Shown piece after piece: positions 23,927 to 50,809 of a stretch of 64,000 bases of DNA. The DNA comes from Clavelina lepadiformis. Lineage: Eukaryota; Chordata; Ascidiacea; Aplousobranchia; Clavelinidae. Below the pieces are notes generated by a model that saw only the letters and a program-made list of their open reading frames with translations, searched no databases and was not told the DNA's origin. The stretch spans positions 6,138,001 through 6,202,000 of the forward strand of contig NC_135244.1 in the NCBI RefSeq assembly GCF_947623445.1, read 5' to 3'. Position 1 is the stretch's first letter. Each line of letters begins with the position of its first letter. The position numbers and the translations under genes were made by a program.

Positions 23927-24312
23927 TTACTAAATTAAGCTAAAAACGAGTTTATTTGAAAATCCATATGTTATAGGCTACAGCCCTATGCTATGAAATA
24001 ATCAGTTATGAAAGCATAATGATTACAATAACAACTAAAACTTCTTAAAACATATTAGCAAAATAATTAGAGCAGGAATTAACAGATTAATGGTCACATA
24101 TTACATTTACAGTGCATATCATTCATTAGTAAATTAAGTAAAAAATTGAACTTATTTGAAAATTTATATATGAAACTGTTAAATACAGTCGAATAACTAT
24201 TAAGCACCGTAATATTTAAAACAAACATATAAAGTTTCTTGAAACATATTTGCAAAATAATTAGTGCAGGAATTTACAGATTAATGGTCATATATTACAA
24301 TTACAGTGCATA
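23927..24312. repeat. Duplicated 3' flank of P450 gene 3
   Basis: Two head-to-tail copies of a unit of about 190 bp. The right copy (24129-24312, next to the stop codon) is almost identical to the 3' flank of gene 2 (14511-14688), with about two differences by eye. The left copy (23927-24128) is more diverged. It ends with sequence matching the last codons and stop of the gene (the ATCATTCATTA block at 24118-24128). The join lies exactly where coding sequence would begin. Confidence 0.8.
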
Positions 24313-32016
<7,704 letters not shown>

Positions 32017-32284
32017 GATAAAAAGTGCTCATATATTTTCTAAACTTAAATAAATACTTGACAAGTCTGTAAATAAAAACGTAGATAGGTCTATAATATA
32101 AAATTGTATTCTTGTTATATGTTTGAAACTCTTCGACTAATTAGGTTCTTTAGTTAAGTTGAGTAAGTTAGTTTCTCAAATGTTAGTATGCGCTAACTAT
32201 ATAACAAGACAAAATATGAGAGGTGCATTTTTGGCAGGCTGAATATTAGGGCAGGCCGGATTAATTAATCGGAAAAGGGTATTA

Positions 32285-32500
32285 CAATGGAGTCTAGCAT
32301 ACAAGTGCACAACCACACAGTGTCTTTGTATACTAGAACCCAGCTACTCAAATTGTGATTGCATCAATTGTGAATCATCTGGTTGCTCACTTGTATACTA
32401 GACTATTACAATGGTTGTGCCACAGTCTATGAAACGCGGGTTGCATGATTACAAGCCCAGTGCTCTAACCCCTCAGCTAGCCTACCGAGCCAAATAATTG
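32285..32500 (-). repeat. tRNA-Thr-derived SINE
   Basis: On the minus strand the segment from about 32500 reads TAGCTGAGGGGTTAGAGC followed by ACTGGGCTTGTAATC. This matches the A box, D arm and anticodon arm of tRNA-Thr(TGT), normally TAGCTCAGTGGTTAGAGC then ACTGGTCTTGTAAACC. The B-box region is degenerate and the acceptor stem cannot pair, so it is a SINE head and not a tRNA gene. The body shares AGACACCAGCTACTCAAA-like and CACTTGTATAC blocks with 22840-22905. Confidence 0.65.
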
Positions 32501-32871
32501 TCATGGCATATCATTTTCTGAGGACTTACCAAAGCATGATCTGGTATTGACAATAAACCGTCTACATTTGCTAAACTGCAATTGAAACAGTAAACCTAAA
32601 AGCGACCATTTTAAAGTGATTTAACAACAAAGAACACAAGGGAAACTTTATAACACCTATATACTCCAACAATAAGATAGTTAATAAAAGCTATACGTCC
32701 GGATCTTCTGGAGATGAGGTTAGATATATGGTAGAATAAAACATGTTTTAACTGAGCATGCTTAGGTTATGTTCATTTAACAGCGGAACACAAGACAATT
32801 GAGTAGGCTACAAAAAAATGATAAAAGGTGACCTGAAGACTCACTAGGCTTATTTGTGTTTGTTGGATTCA

Positions 32872-33330
32872 GTTACGGGTTTGGTGTAATTGAACTTCAT
32901 CATTGGACACGCGGATTTTGAAAGTTTAATAATTTTTCTTCACCAATCGGTTTTGAAACATATTCAGAAAATATGCAACAAGTATGCCAAGCTAATATGT
33001 GGTTATAAAACCAAAGTTTCTTCAAATCCCTTGAAGGACTGCAATTTTCTATCAATAAATATCTTATTTGAAATTGAAATATGCACCACCATGTTCAAAG
33101 CTAAGCATCAATTGCTTCTTCCATTATTTTCAGATTTTTTCCGAATAAATTCATCGAAGCATGCGAATTCGCTAAGAAATCAAAACAATTTTTGCCTTCC
33201 CTTCTACAGTAAATCCTTAACTCAACAAACTATTCAATATATGGAACTAAAAATTTGGAATTCTCTGCCTAATTGTTTGAAACTTTTGGAAAATAAGACA
33301 TTTATAAAAAATTAAAACGTTATTTTGTTT
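32872..33330 (+). mobile_element. LINE ORF2 C-terminal fragment
   Basis: The frame 32890-33315 has the typical tail of a non-LTR retrotransposon ORF2. It begins with a CNKYAKLICGYKTKVSSNPL block (family: QKKAVRIICNVK..DHTNPLF), then FEIEICTTMFKAKHQLLLPL, FRINSSKHANSLRNQNNFCL (family: NTRHANNFHLP), and ends with LKIWNSLPNCLK (family: PKFWNSLPSEIK). Upstream reverse-transcriptase blocks and the endonuclease are absent, so it is a 5'-truncated dead copy. The clade was not determined. Confidence 0.75.
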
Positions 33331-33674
33331 CATCATCACACTTGCATGACACTATGTGACAATTGTAATTATACACTGTGTAAAGGAATCATGCACCAAG
33401 CACTTTCATATATTTTATTGCACTATACGCTTGTTCTTCTCTATTATGTATATATTTTCACTTGTTTCTCACTAATGAATGTTTACTGGCTTTAAATCAC
33501 GTTCTGTTATTGAGTGTAGGCAACATTTAGTAAAACTGGAACTGTAATCATATGGACAAGACTTCACTGAATTCTTAAAACACATTCACTTGCTGTATCT
33601 TTCATTTAACTTCAAAATAGTTAAAGCTTTCCTCAACCCAATGCCACCAAATTTGTGGTTGCCAAACTCTAGAC

Positions 33675-34268
33675 CAGCGGTTCCCAAACTGGGGTCCGCG
33701 GACCAACTGGGGTCCGTACAGCAGTTTCAGAAGGTCCGCAATGAGAATTAATTTTTAAGGCTTTAAAGCAGTTTCAGAGAGTCCGCAATGCACAGCAATG
33801 ATTGTGATCCGATAATTTGCTATCTGTCATCATTATTAGTCTTTTGTGACATCATAAAGCATCTATTATGCTGTACTAGCTGCTATTTTGGATAGAAATG
33901 GGACAGTCATATCCAAATCTTTCCAAGATGCTCTGAAAGTCCTTGTTCCTTTTGTAACCACCTATGAGTGTGAGGCAGCCTTTTCCACTCTACTCAATAT
34001 GAAAAACAAATACCGAAACCGACTGGATGTAGTACGTGACATGAGAGTTGCGCTGTCCAAAACCAAGCCAAACATTGATGAGTTAATTGCAGCAAAACAA
34101 GTGCACCCATCCCATTAAACGCTTACCGTATTTGATAGTTTTTTTCTTTTACTTTCATTGGTGTGGTGTTTGCATATTTCCTATAGCATTCTTTGATTTT
34201 TATAGGGCCGCGAAATAAATACAAAGGGTCCGCCGGGCAAAATTTTTAGAAAAGTTTGGGAACCGCTG
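33675..34268 (+). mobile_element. Internally deleted hAT element with transposase tail
   Basis: A 594-bp element with a perfect 16-bp terminal inverted repeat, CAGCGGTTCCCAAACT, and a perfect 8-bp target duplication CTCTAGAC (33667-33674 and 34269-34276). Frame 33888-34118 encodes the C-terminal dimerisation region of a ZBED5/SCAND3-like hAT transposase: LVPFVTTYECEAAFSTLLN, then KYRNRLDVVRDMRVALSKT, then a KPNIDEL block (family: FPTTYLCEAGFSAL, NRLNAEADLRIQLSNIKP). The rest of the transposase is missing. Near the left end a GCAGTTTCAGA..GTCCGCAATG segment is duplicated internally. Good ends suggest fairly recent mobilisation in trans. Confidence 0.92.
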
Positions 34269-34707
34269 CTCTAGACATAGACAGTAAGCATCCAGCATGC
34301 GCATAACAAGTACCTTTTGATAAAGCATTTTGAAAAGATGATGGTATTCGAAATTTTGAATCGGTTTTGAAATTTATACGTCAGTCTGTTTAGTTATTAA
34401 CTCGTAAATTTTCAACACTCATTACACAACTGTTTTGGATATTTACTGCAGATCGCTTTTTCATATTTTCAAGAGAAAACACTGGAACCATTTACTGGAT
34501 CGAAACGTCACCAACAGCGCCACTCAAGTCTTTAGCTTTGGACCAAGAGGGGTCACCTTTCAGAACTACCATCTATTGGACAGCATTGGCATCTTTTCCA
34601 TACATCATTGTCGATGTACTAGAGAATTCCGAAGATCATCATTGGTGTGTATTCTTGCTGTACAAACTCGGGCTAATCAACAACACCCTTCTTTAGTGCA
34701 ATAGCCA

Positions 34708-35040
34708 ACAGAAATCGGGCTCTTGCCCAGGATGGGGTTTCTTTACCCATCTACTGATGTACAGCATTGAAGCAATGTTCATTCATCAGTTGTTTGAACG
34801 CACCACCTGCTCGTCTGCTTAATTTTTGCTTTTTAAACTTATGTTTTATGGATTTAACTAATTATAGGTTTAGTGGCCGTGCTAGTTGTTACCAGCAAAT
34901 ATTAACGTTATTTCTCTTGAGCACGTTTAGGCCTTTTCGGCTTCGTCACTTTTTCCCGTTCATTGGCGCGTGCTAGTAACAACTGGCTTGATTGTTTGTC
35001 CCCACCGCGCTTTTGACGAAAAATAAATGATTGATTGGTT
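34708..35040 (+). repeat. Dispersed repeat, copy 2 (about 330 bp)
   Basis: Direct copy of 11478-11840, sharing long blocks such as TGATGTACAGCATTGAAGCA and GTCCCCACCGCGCTTTTG, with small indels. No coding capacity recognised. Confidence 0.7.
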
Positions 35041-36282
35041 AATTTTACCCAGAACTGGCAAACAACCGTGCTTTTACCGTGGTTACGAAAATTCTTATTG
35101 CTAACATCCCTCAGTGCATTGCCCTAACTGAATTTCAACTTAGGTAAAAGCTAGGCGAGTTTTTATCTATCTCTGGTAAACCCGGACCGTTATAAACAAA
35201 CGACCCTTTATGTTTATATTTTCGAAAGTAACCTATGTTCTATATGGGGAATATCCCCTAACGTGATTCGAGTTTTACTTTTTAAGATAAAGATTTATAG
35301 CAAATCTGGATTGACACTTCAAACAGCGGTCAGTATAGAGACAAACGACCACTGACCACGATCTTCGGTTATGATCGTATTTTTATGTTATTTTATTTAT
35401 TCCGACAGACTGATGGTGCCTATAGAAACACATAGGTGAAATATATTTGTTTCAACCGTGCAAATCGACCCTGGTTGATTTCACTTTTGTTATTTAGTTT
35501 ACTTTCTCCTGCTGCAAGAACAATTTATGCTCTTATTATGGCACAGCTACAAGTTACTCTTGGTCAAAACATATGTGACTTCACTCATTGCGACTTTATC
35601 AGACGTTTATAGATTAAAAAAGAACAGTGCACGTTTAAAGTTGGCATTATTAATTAAAATAAACTTTTGAAAATTATAGGCCTACTTCTCAAAAACTTAA
35701 AGTACTGTAATCACCTTAAAAGTACTGGGACCGACTACAATTTGTTGAACAAACTAATTCGGTTCAGGTATTCTGTACTTTTTTCCAAATGTAACGACGG
35801 TACCGGTACCGAAATAGCGTGTCTTTATATATTATGGAAATTGTATATAGAGACCATGGAATTAGTACGGCAGTACTACCGGTACCCACCACCATGTAGT
35901 TAACTCTGTCGGAATGAGAAATGAATACAGAGAACTAGGTAACGTAATAGTGAAAATTCCTTGTGGAAATATTAAACCTTATAAGGTGGTTTGATCCAAC
36001 TCCAAGAAAGACCATTTGAATGAATATTTTTGTTTGCATCATTTTTACAATGCAAACACTTCACGCAGCAACGCACGGTTCATTCAAGTTTACTCAGTGT
36101 AAGCTCTCACTCTAACGCAACTAACAACAGCCCTATATATAACCCGACGTCCTGAGTTTACGAAGTTTGTTGAGAATTGTATTTGAAAAATTATATATTT
36201 CAATTATTACAAAAATAACAATGACACTGATGTTGTACGAAAACTTGATAGCATCTTGCACGTTACTGGCAGATTATAGGTT
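35041..36282. other. Intergenic stretch downstream of P450 gene 4
   Basis: AT-rich, no recognisable gene or repeat apart from a short run of GGTACCGG-type repeats near 35800-35890. The 3' untranslated region of gene 4 lies next to 36282. Confidence 0.4.
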
Positions 36283-44633
<8,351 letters not shown>

Positions 44634-47541
44634 GATTGATACCTACGCAACTGTGGGTAAGCCTACCCGTAATATCTGGATAAGCCACTGAACTATTCCT
44701 GCTGAAATAAAAGAATCCAAGGTAATCACAGAAAAATAAAAGTGAAGATTCATTCCCCTAACAAGCCAACATCAATGAAGAAATGCTGTAAAAAAGTTTA
44801 GCAACAATATCAAACACTTTCAACTTTTTCCAGGTTTGTTAACCAAACTGACACTTATCACTTTTTTGGACCAAAAAGCCACGGATTTGGCTATAAAATA
44901 ATTAATTAAACCTATTCGTACCATTATTGGGCCCAAAAAACGTTATCTGCTTGGAAAACAATAAAAATGCAATAAAGTTAAATTATTTTAGGTTTTGGTC
45001 AACTTCATAAAAAGAATCAATAAAAATTTTAAGTATTTTATGTTTAATGAGACATATCAATACCAAGTTTAATGATCATAGAATATCTGATAAATAATAT
45101 GTGGCCTGAAACTGCTATCTTTTGCCTATTACTTTGACAATATCATCAACTGTCACTTTTGCTAGATTTGGTTACAAATTTAAAAGTTTAGATCTAATAT
45201 CTAAACCTTGGACAATTCTGGATATGAAAACTTTAAAACAACAGCCTATAGTGAAAAGCACATGCACATATTCAAATAGTCCTTCTTGTTTTCCTGACTT
45301 CAATCGTTATACTTTCTAATTCAATTATTATTGAACATCAGATAAAATGTTGAAGCTACCCAGTACAAGTATTGCATTTTACTCCAATATATTGCGATAT
45401 AAGTTGCATATTCTGTTGGAGATTCACGCACACATATTGCAGCATGAACTTAACGTTTACTTGTATGGATACTGATGTAAGTATTAATGTTGGCATCTGT
45501 TTTCTCTTTATTTATTTTGTTGTTTTAACTTATCTTGTTTGGGTTTAGTAGCCATGCTAACCTTCAACTGTTGTAGCAACACTGAAAGTTACTTTTTGCA
45601 AATTTTACACCATTGGTGCACGCACCAATTTACCAGCACAACATTAACGTTTTTTCCATATTCTACAATATATTACGGGTATTATGTTTGTGTTTTCCAA
45701 ATGTTGGTGGACAAATTGTTGGTGTACTTATTCGGTGCAGGAAAAGCAACCTTTTCAATATGGCAATGTGCTATTCCCAAAACAAACTGTTTGCTAAGTG
45801 GGTTGGTTGGTCTCATTATTAAAACTTCACGAATTTTGGTTTCATACTATGTTGTAAATAAACAACAAATAAATGGAAAAGTGTAACAACAAAGAAGTAG
45901 TCCACAAGCAATAACACATTGATTAATCAATCTTTAAAGAATAAAATTATTTCGTATAATTTATTTTTCACCATTGAGTTTGGGGAACGAAAAGTATGGT
46001 GCTAACCTTGTTGTACACTGGTCAAACAAGCACGCTCACAAACAATCAATGAATGAGAAAAGGTGGCAAAGCCTTGAGGGCTTAATACGTGTAAGGCATA
46101 AATTACAGTGGTGCTACAACAATGGAGGTTAGCAAAGCCACTAAACCTAAAATGCAAACAAGAAAACATTGAGGACATGCTTAAAGGTACCAAATAAGGT
46201 TTCATCAAATTTACTGGCAGACTATAATACATTGGTTGACTGTTATAAATGCGCATGTGTGAATAGCAGCTAAGAACCAAAATATTGTTTGTGTAGCACG
46301 GGAAGAGCACGATACCGCACCTCTTTGGTGCACAGTCAAATGCGATGGTGGTAAGGACTGCTGTATTTTAATAGCATTGACAATAAAAAAATTAAAAAGA
46401 AATATGTAACAACGATTCCATTAGTGGGTGCCTAGGAAAAAATAATAAGCGGAGTGGTTGCCAAATAAACTAAGATTAACATAGCCAGATCTTAATACCA
46501 CTCTAATTCTATACTCTAAAATCTAACCGCCTGTGCATCTTTTACTTAACAATCAACTTGTTGTTAAGTTCGACCTTGAAATAAAAAAATGGTGATCTAA
46601 CCACCGGTCGGTTTGTTACCTGGGGAATTCCCCTAGTATAAAAACAAAAACACAAGTCTGTTCGGTTGTATTGGTTCATGAAATTTTGGTGCAGTATCGT
46701 TAGTCGTTACATCCGGACCCTGGCAGCGGTGGGAATAGGATACCATGCCGTAGTTCACTAGTTTATTACTCCTAATCTGTGGCCGTTTAAAATTAAGTTG
46801 AAATGATGATGGAGAACAATATCTCAGTATGGATGTGACAGCGCAGTGTTCGATTTGGACTCAAACAAAGTTCACTTAACAACATTGCTCTATTCTCTGA
46901 CGTAGAGATTCTGCATACCTGTTGCAAACATACTCTTTGTACATTGAATGTAAAGAATGTATATACTGTATGTTCGTCAATTGACGTGCTCAGTTGTTTT
47001 AACTGAAAAACTCGCAAAATTTACAAAAGTTTAGAATTAATTAAATTATCAGACGAAAAGAATTCAATTTCGGAAGAGTCGAAGTCGATTTTTAAAATCA
47101 TAAGGTTGCAACAAACACAGGAATCATATTCATTAACGAAATAAAACTAACATTAGGTTTCGAGCATAAACATTTGACTCTCTTCAGAGTATATACGAAC
47201 AATAAAGTGGTAAAATAAATTATAGAGTGAGTAAGTATTTATACGTACTCCATAGAGGAGTAATTATACAAAAAGACGCGAAACTTAAACCTCCGACATG
47301 ACCATAGAATTAGTAATATTAGTAGCTGCTAAGGCATTGGCGTTATTAAAAATAAAACGAGGTGTAAAGGTAACATATACGTAGCTCGGTATTGAATGTA
47401 ATGGCGGAAATGATAATTACCAGATAACACAGAGCGCTGGCTACATGCAAGTCCAATTGTAAACATTTAAAAAAACGATGAGCTACTTTCGTAGGCCTGT
47501 ATGTTAAGGGTCGGATTCAAAGAGCTTCCCGAATTTCGCAT
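44634..47541. other. Intergenic stretch upstream of P450 gene 4
   Basis: Should contain the promoter of gene 4 (just right of 44633; no element called). A weak minus-strand copy of the dispersed repeat of 11478-11840 lies at 45976-46155 (GGTTTAGTGGC, GGCTTTGCCACCTTTTCTCA, TTTCGTTCCCCA on the minus strand). Open frames such as 45539-45886 fall partly in that repeat family and are not considered genes. Confidence 0.45.
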
Positions 47542-47745
47542 TCACCATTTTTTACATTTTCGCAAGTTTTTATTGAGCTTGTCTATGCATGTTGGCAATT
47601 CATAACATGACATGATTTTTGACAACAAGTTTACCCCATGGTTCTTGCGCGTGTGTTCCACGATTCTTGTGTAAAAGTGGCGTGCAGTTTTACCAACGTA
47701 AGTACATAGTAGCGTATGTATAACTTGTTTTTGGTGGTGCTCCAT
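47542..47745 (-). mobile_element. GIY-YIG endonuclease fragment (Penelope-like element)
   Basis: A 67-residue frame contains LLCTYVGKTARHFYTRIVEH, matching the second half of the GIY-YIG nuclease as found at the C-terminus of Penelope-like retroelements (YVGKT..L..R..EH pattern). Nothing of the reverse transcriptase is seen nearby. It abuts the left side of the 47752 element, which may have truncated it. A cellular GIY-YIG protein is unlikely given the surrounding repeats. Confidence 0.55.
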
Positions 47746-48182
47746 TTTTTCAGGAACGACGCTTTTTCAACATGAGAACGGAACCATGAGCGCGCTACTT
47801 TTTAAGTTTTATTTGCTCGTCGCTCTTTTTTGCACAAACAACGCTCTGTACCCACAAAATGGACACAAATGGTTGGATTGAAAAAAGTTTAAGTTTTTCC
47901 GACTGCCGTAAGACTATGATTTTATGCAGTGAATAAAAACATGGCTGCTTTGAGAATAATTTTAAGCGTAATTTTTGCTTCGCAAAGTTAATGATGAAAA
48001 ATACTCATCACACGCAATACTAAGCACAGCACGTGAGAACCTTGTTATGGCGGTTCGATATAAACGCTTTGTTTTTTAAGCTAACAACTATGACCCCAAT
48101 TGTCAACTTGTCATCATGGTGTCGTAATTTGCTTCACGTTGCGGTTATCCAAACAACTTGACCGATATGTGCTTTGAAAGTA

Positions 48183-49275
48183 GTGTTACACGTAACTAGA
48201 ATTTTGATTACGTTATTTACATGGCTGTAAGTAATTACGTAACTTTCCCTGCTTCTGCGCGCGTTGTTTTATGGTAATACAGTATTGTGATATCATCATT
48301 GTTCATTGGCAAAGCAGGTTTATATGACAAGTAATTGCTTATTAATTATTATTAATCGAACTTGATTTCCGACAAAAGTTTTCCTAAACTTAATTGCTTA
48401 TCGTAACTTTATCGACGTCGTGTGTGGTGGTCTACTTTTCCACGACACGCGAAAGCATTATTTCTGGTGGGCTTTGTGCAGTCTGATATCACTTTAACAG
48501 TTTGCGGTATCACTGCCATACTTTCCATACTCGATTTATAAAATAGTTATCAAATATTATAATAGTTATAGTTATCAAAGGTTGGTTATTAAGTAGGGAT
48601 GTGCCGCGAGGAACATTATTCGGGTTCGTGCGAACCCGAATATCATGAAGGTCGACACGAACGAATCCCGAATCTATTCGTATTAGAACCAAACAATAAA
48701 ATGTCCTCCAGAAGTTGTCAAGTCTTGCTTCTAAAATGACGTAATCGATAAGCAAATCGCTTTCTTTAAAAAAATAGTGTTTAAAAAACGATCGAAAAAG
48801 CAAAATCGTTAGGAAAACGACCTTCATTGTAAGTACTGCTGACTCTAGTTTAGCATTGTCGGGAAACTAGATCATCATTTTTTACGAAAGTCAGTAAATT
48901 TATAAGTAATATTGTATTCGGGTTCGCCATTGTTGGTGTTCGTGTTCGCCCGAATCTTCCATTAAGGCGATATTTGGCGAATCTATTCGGGTTTGGGTCC
49001 GTATCGGCCCATCCCTATTATTAAGTCACATGACAGACATTGTTTTCTGCTATTGCCCGGCTTCGGAAAATGGCAATGCGGGCCAAGAGCCGAGTGCAGA
49101 TATCGCAGGCATTTCAATTGCGTTTACACAGTGAATGTATACGGATAAAAAGCTAGTTATCGATGTTTTGTATGCATAAAATAATATCAAAAAGTAGGTT
49201 GGGTAATAACGTAATTTGTACCTAACCTTCGTAAAAGCAGCTCCTTTACGTGATTTTCATAATAATTGTCATTTG
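48183..49275. mobile_element. Inserted element of unknown class, copy 1
   Basis: Identified because it interrupts the 47752-49634 element exactly where copy 1 of that family (41885-42717) is continuous (TGTGCTTTGAAAGT followed by AGATTAAT-like sequence). AAGTA flanks it on both sides. A second copy lies at 56631-57445; both start GTGTT..A.GTAACT and contain TTTTATGGTAATAC and ACTTTCCATACTCG. No protein recognised and no clear inverted termini. It contains a 424-bp MITE. Confidence 0.65.
48594..49017. mobile_element. hAT-type MITE with TAGGGATG ends (424 bp)
   Basis: Perfect 8-bp target duplication TTATTAAG (48586-48593 and 49018-49025). Termini are TAGGGATGTGCCG and CGGCCCATCCCTA (12 of 13). 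The interior has inverted CGGGTTCG/CGAACCCG repeats. The second copy of the host element (56631-57445) shows the empty site as CATTAAGCCAC at about 57204, which supports the boundaries. Confidence 0.9.
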
Positions 49276-49634
49276 TAAGTAAAGATTAATAAATTGTTAA
49301 CTGTCGGCATATACAATTGTAGAAGATTCGTAATACTCTACTCGTCTATTAAACATTTGTGGCAGGTCTAACTGAAACCAAATTTTTCAGCATGCTGAAA
49401 TTCCATCAAATTCCCTATAATATTCACAACAAATAATTATAAGCAATTGCAGTTAGACACACGTTTTACAGTATACAAATTTACAACATATTTATGCGAT
49501 TGGTTTTCGAAAATGTACCGAAGTGAAAATATTTTTTAATCGCTAAAAAGAGCGACGCCTTTTTTTCATTGATATAATTAATTTAAGCAAGAGCGTGAAC
49601 GACGCTCTTTTTAAAAGAGCGTTGCCCAGCGCTG

Positions 49635-50809
49635 GTAACACCACACGCGCACTACGCTTGACAGAAGATCTCGGAGCACACTGGCTATATTATTGAAATA
49701 GCTCAGAACCTTGAACGAAGAATATACATACGTTTAGCATTTTATTTCGAAATTAACTTTTTTATGCCTTATATATGTTTTGCCATATTTCACCGTTGTC
49801 ACATTTGTTTCAGTGTTATTTTTTCACTTCTGGCTTTAGAGTTCAATAATAAGATAGATTGAACAGCGTTGTCAACCATTTTCTAGGGATAACTATTACT
49901 GGTAAAAAAAATTTGTTAACGTTATGTTTGTTAACTTTTACTTTCTTTAACTAAGAAGTTAACAAACTACGTAAATTCTTATCAGTAATACTGTGACTAT
50001 TCCAACAAAATGTCGACAATTCCCTAAGACTAGCACTACATTGTTGATATTTGAGTGGATTCAGTAGATTCGAATCTATTCCAGCAATACTTTTTCATTA
50101 TTCTTTGGATGTTTTTTTCTTGCTATCTCTGACAACAACCGCTAAGGGTAATAACATTTTTCTATTGCCTGTTAGTCATACTTTACTTAAGCTTCGTTTA
50201 CACAAACTAAGAAAATTAGGAAAGCTACTTGAAATTGGATAATGTAATTTTTAGAAACAAGTTGTACAAATGAATGAACTTCATTTTTCAAGTATTTTTA
50301 AGGAACTTGGTAAAATCTCTTACATCGTGTTCACTGTAAACAAGCCTTAGTATCTTTGACTAACTCAGGTTGATGAAAAGAAAAATTCATTGAAGACACA
50401 ATGTGAAAAAATTCACAAAAAGTGGTTTGACAAAAAATTGACACAAAAAACATTGACGAACAGTTTTGCACTTTTGAGGTTTCAATCTGTGATGAAATCA
50501 TCCTTCATTCATTTATTATGCTACTTAACTATACAAAAACCTTAGAAAATGCAAACAAAGACAACTGTTAAAAAATACAATAAATGTTGCAAAATTCACT
50601 CACAAACGAAATAATCAAGACAGCAATAAAACACCAACAAATAAAAATTCAAATGAACAACAAAATCTACATTCTTTAAAAATCTAGGTTGGTACTTGGT
50701 AGGAGTTAATGATGCCGGTTAAAAAATATTTGTAAATACTGTATACAAGTCTTACCTCATTTTTCTTATACAAAGTCGCAAGTGATCCGTGCATCTTGAA
50801 AACAAAAAC
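49635..50809. other. Intergenic stretch downstream of APLF
   Basis: AT-rich and without recognised genes. On the minus strand an AATAAA polyadenylation-type signal occurs at 50512-50517, about 295 bp after the APLF stop codon, and could end that transcript. Confidence 0.45.

Larger units (their letters stand above)
22303..24312. other. Intergenic stretch between P450 genes 2 and 3
   Basis: Contains the presumed promoter of gene 2 (right after 22302 on the minus strand; no clear core element called), a SINE-like repeat at 22480-22720, and the duplicated 3' flank of gene 3 at 23927-24312. No further coding exon recognised. Confidence 0.5.
47752..49634. mobile_element. GCTCTT-ended repeat element, copy 2, with nested insertions
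   Basis: Homologous to 41885-42717 on both sides of an interruption: 47752-48182 matches the left half and 49276-49634 the right half. The right end has GAACGACGCTCTTTTTAAAA, GAGCG and a terminus TTGCCCAGCGCTG, hAT-like when read from the other strand. The interruption (48183-49275) is another element. The left end is eroded, joining the GIY-YIG fragment. Confidence 0.75.

Noticed and set aside
32430-32500. A true tRNA-Thr gene
   Set aside because: The A box and anticodon arm are good, but the T arm is degenerate and the ends do not form an acceptor stem; it fits a SINE head better.
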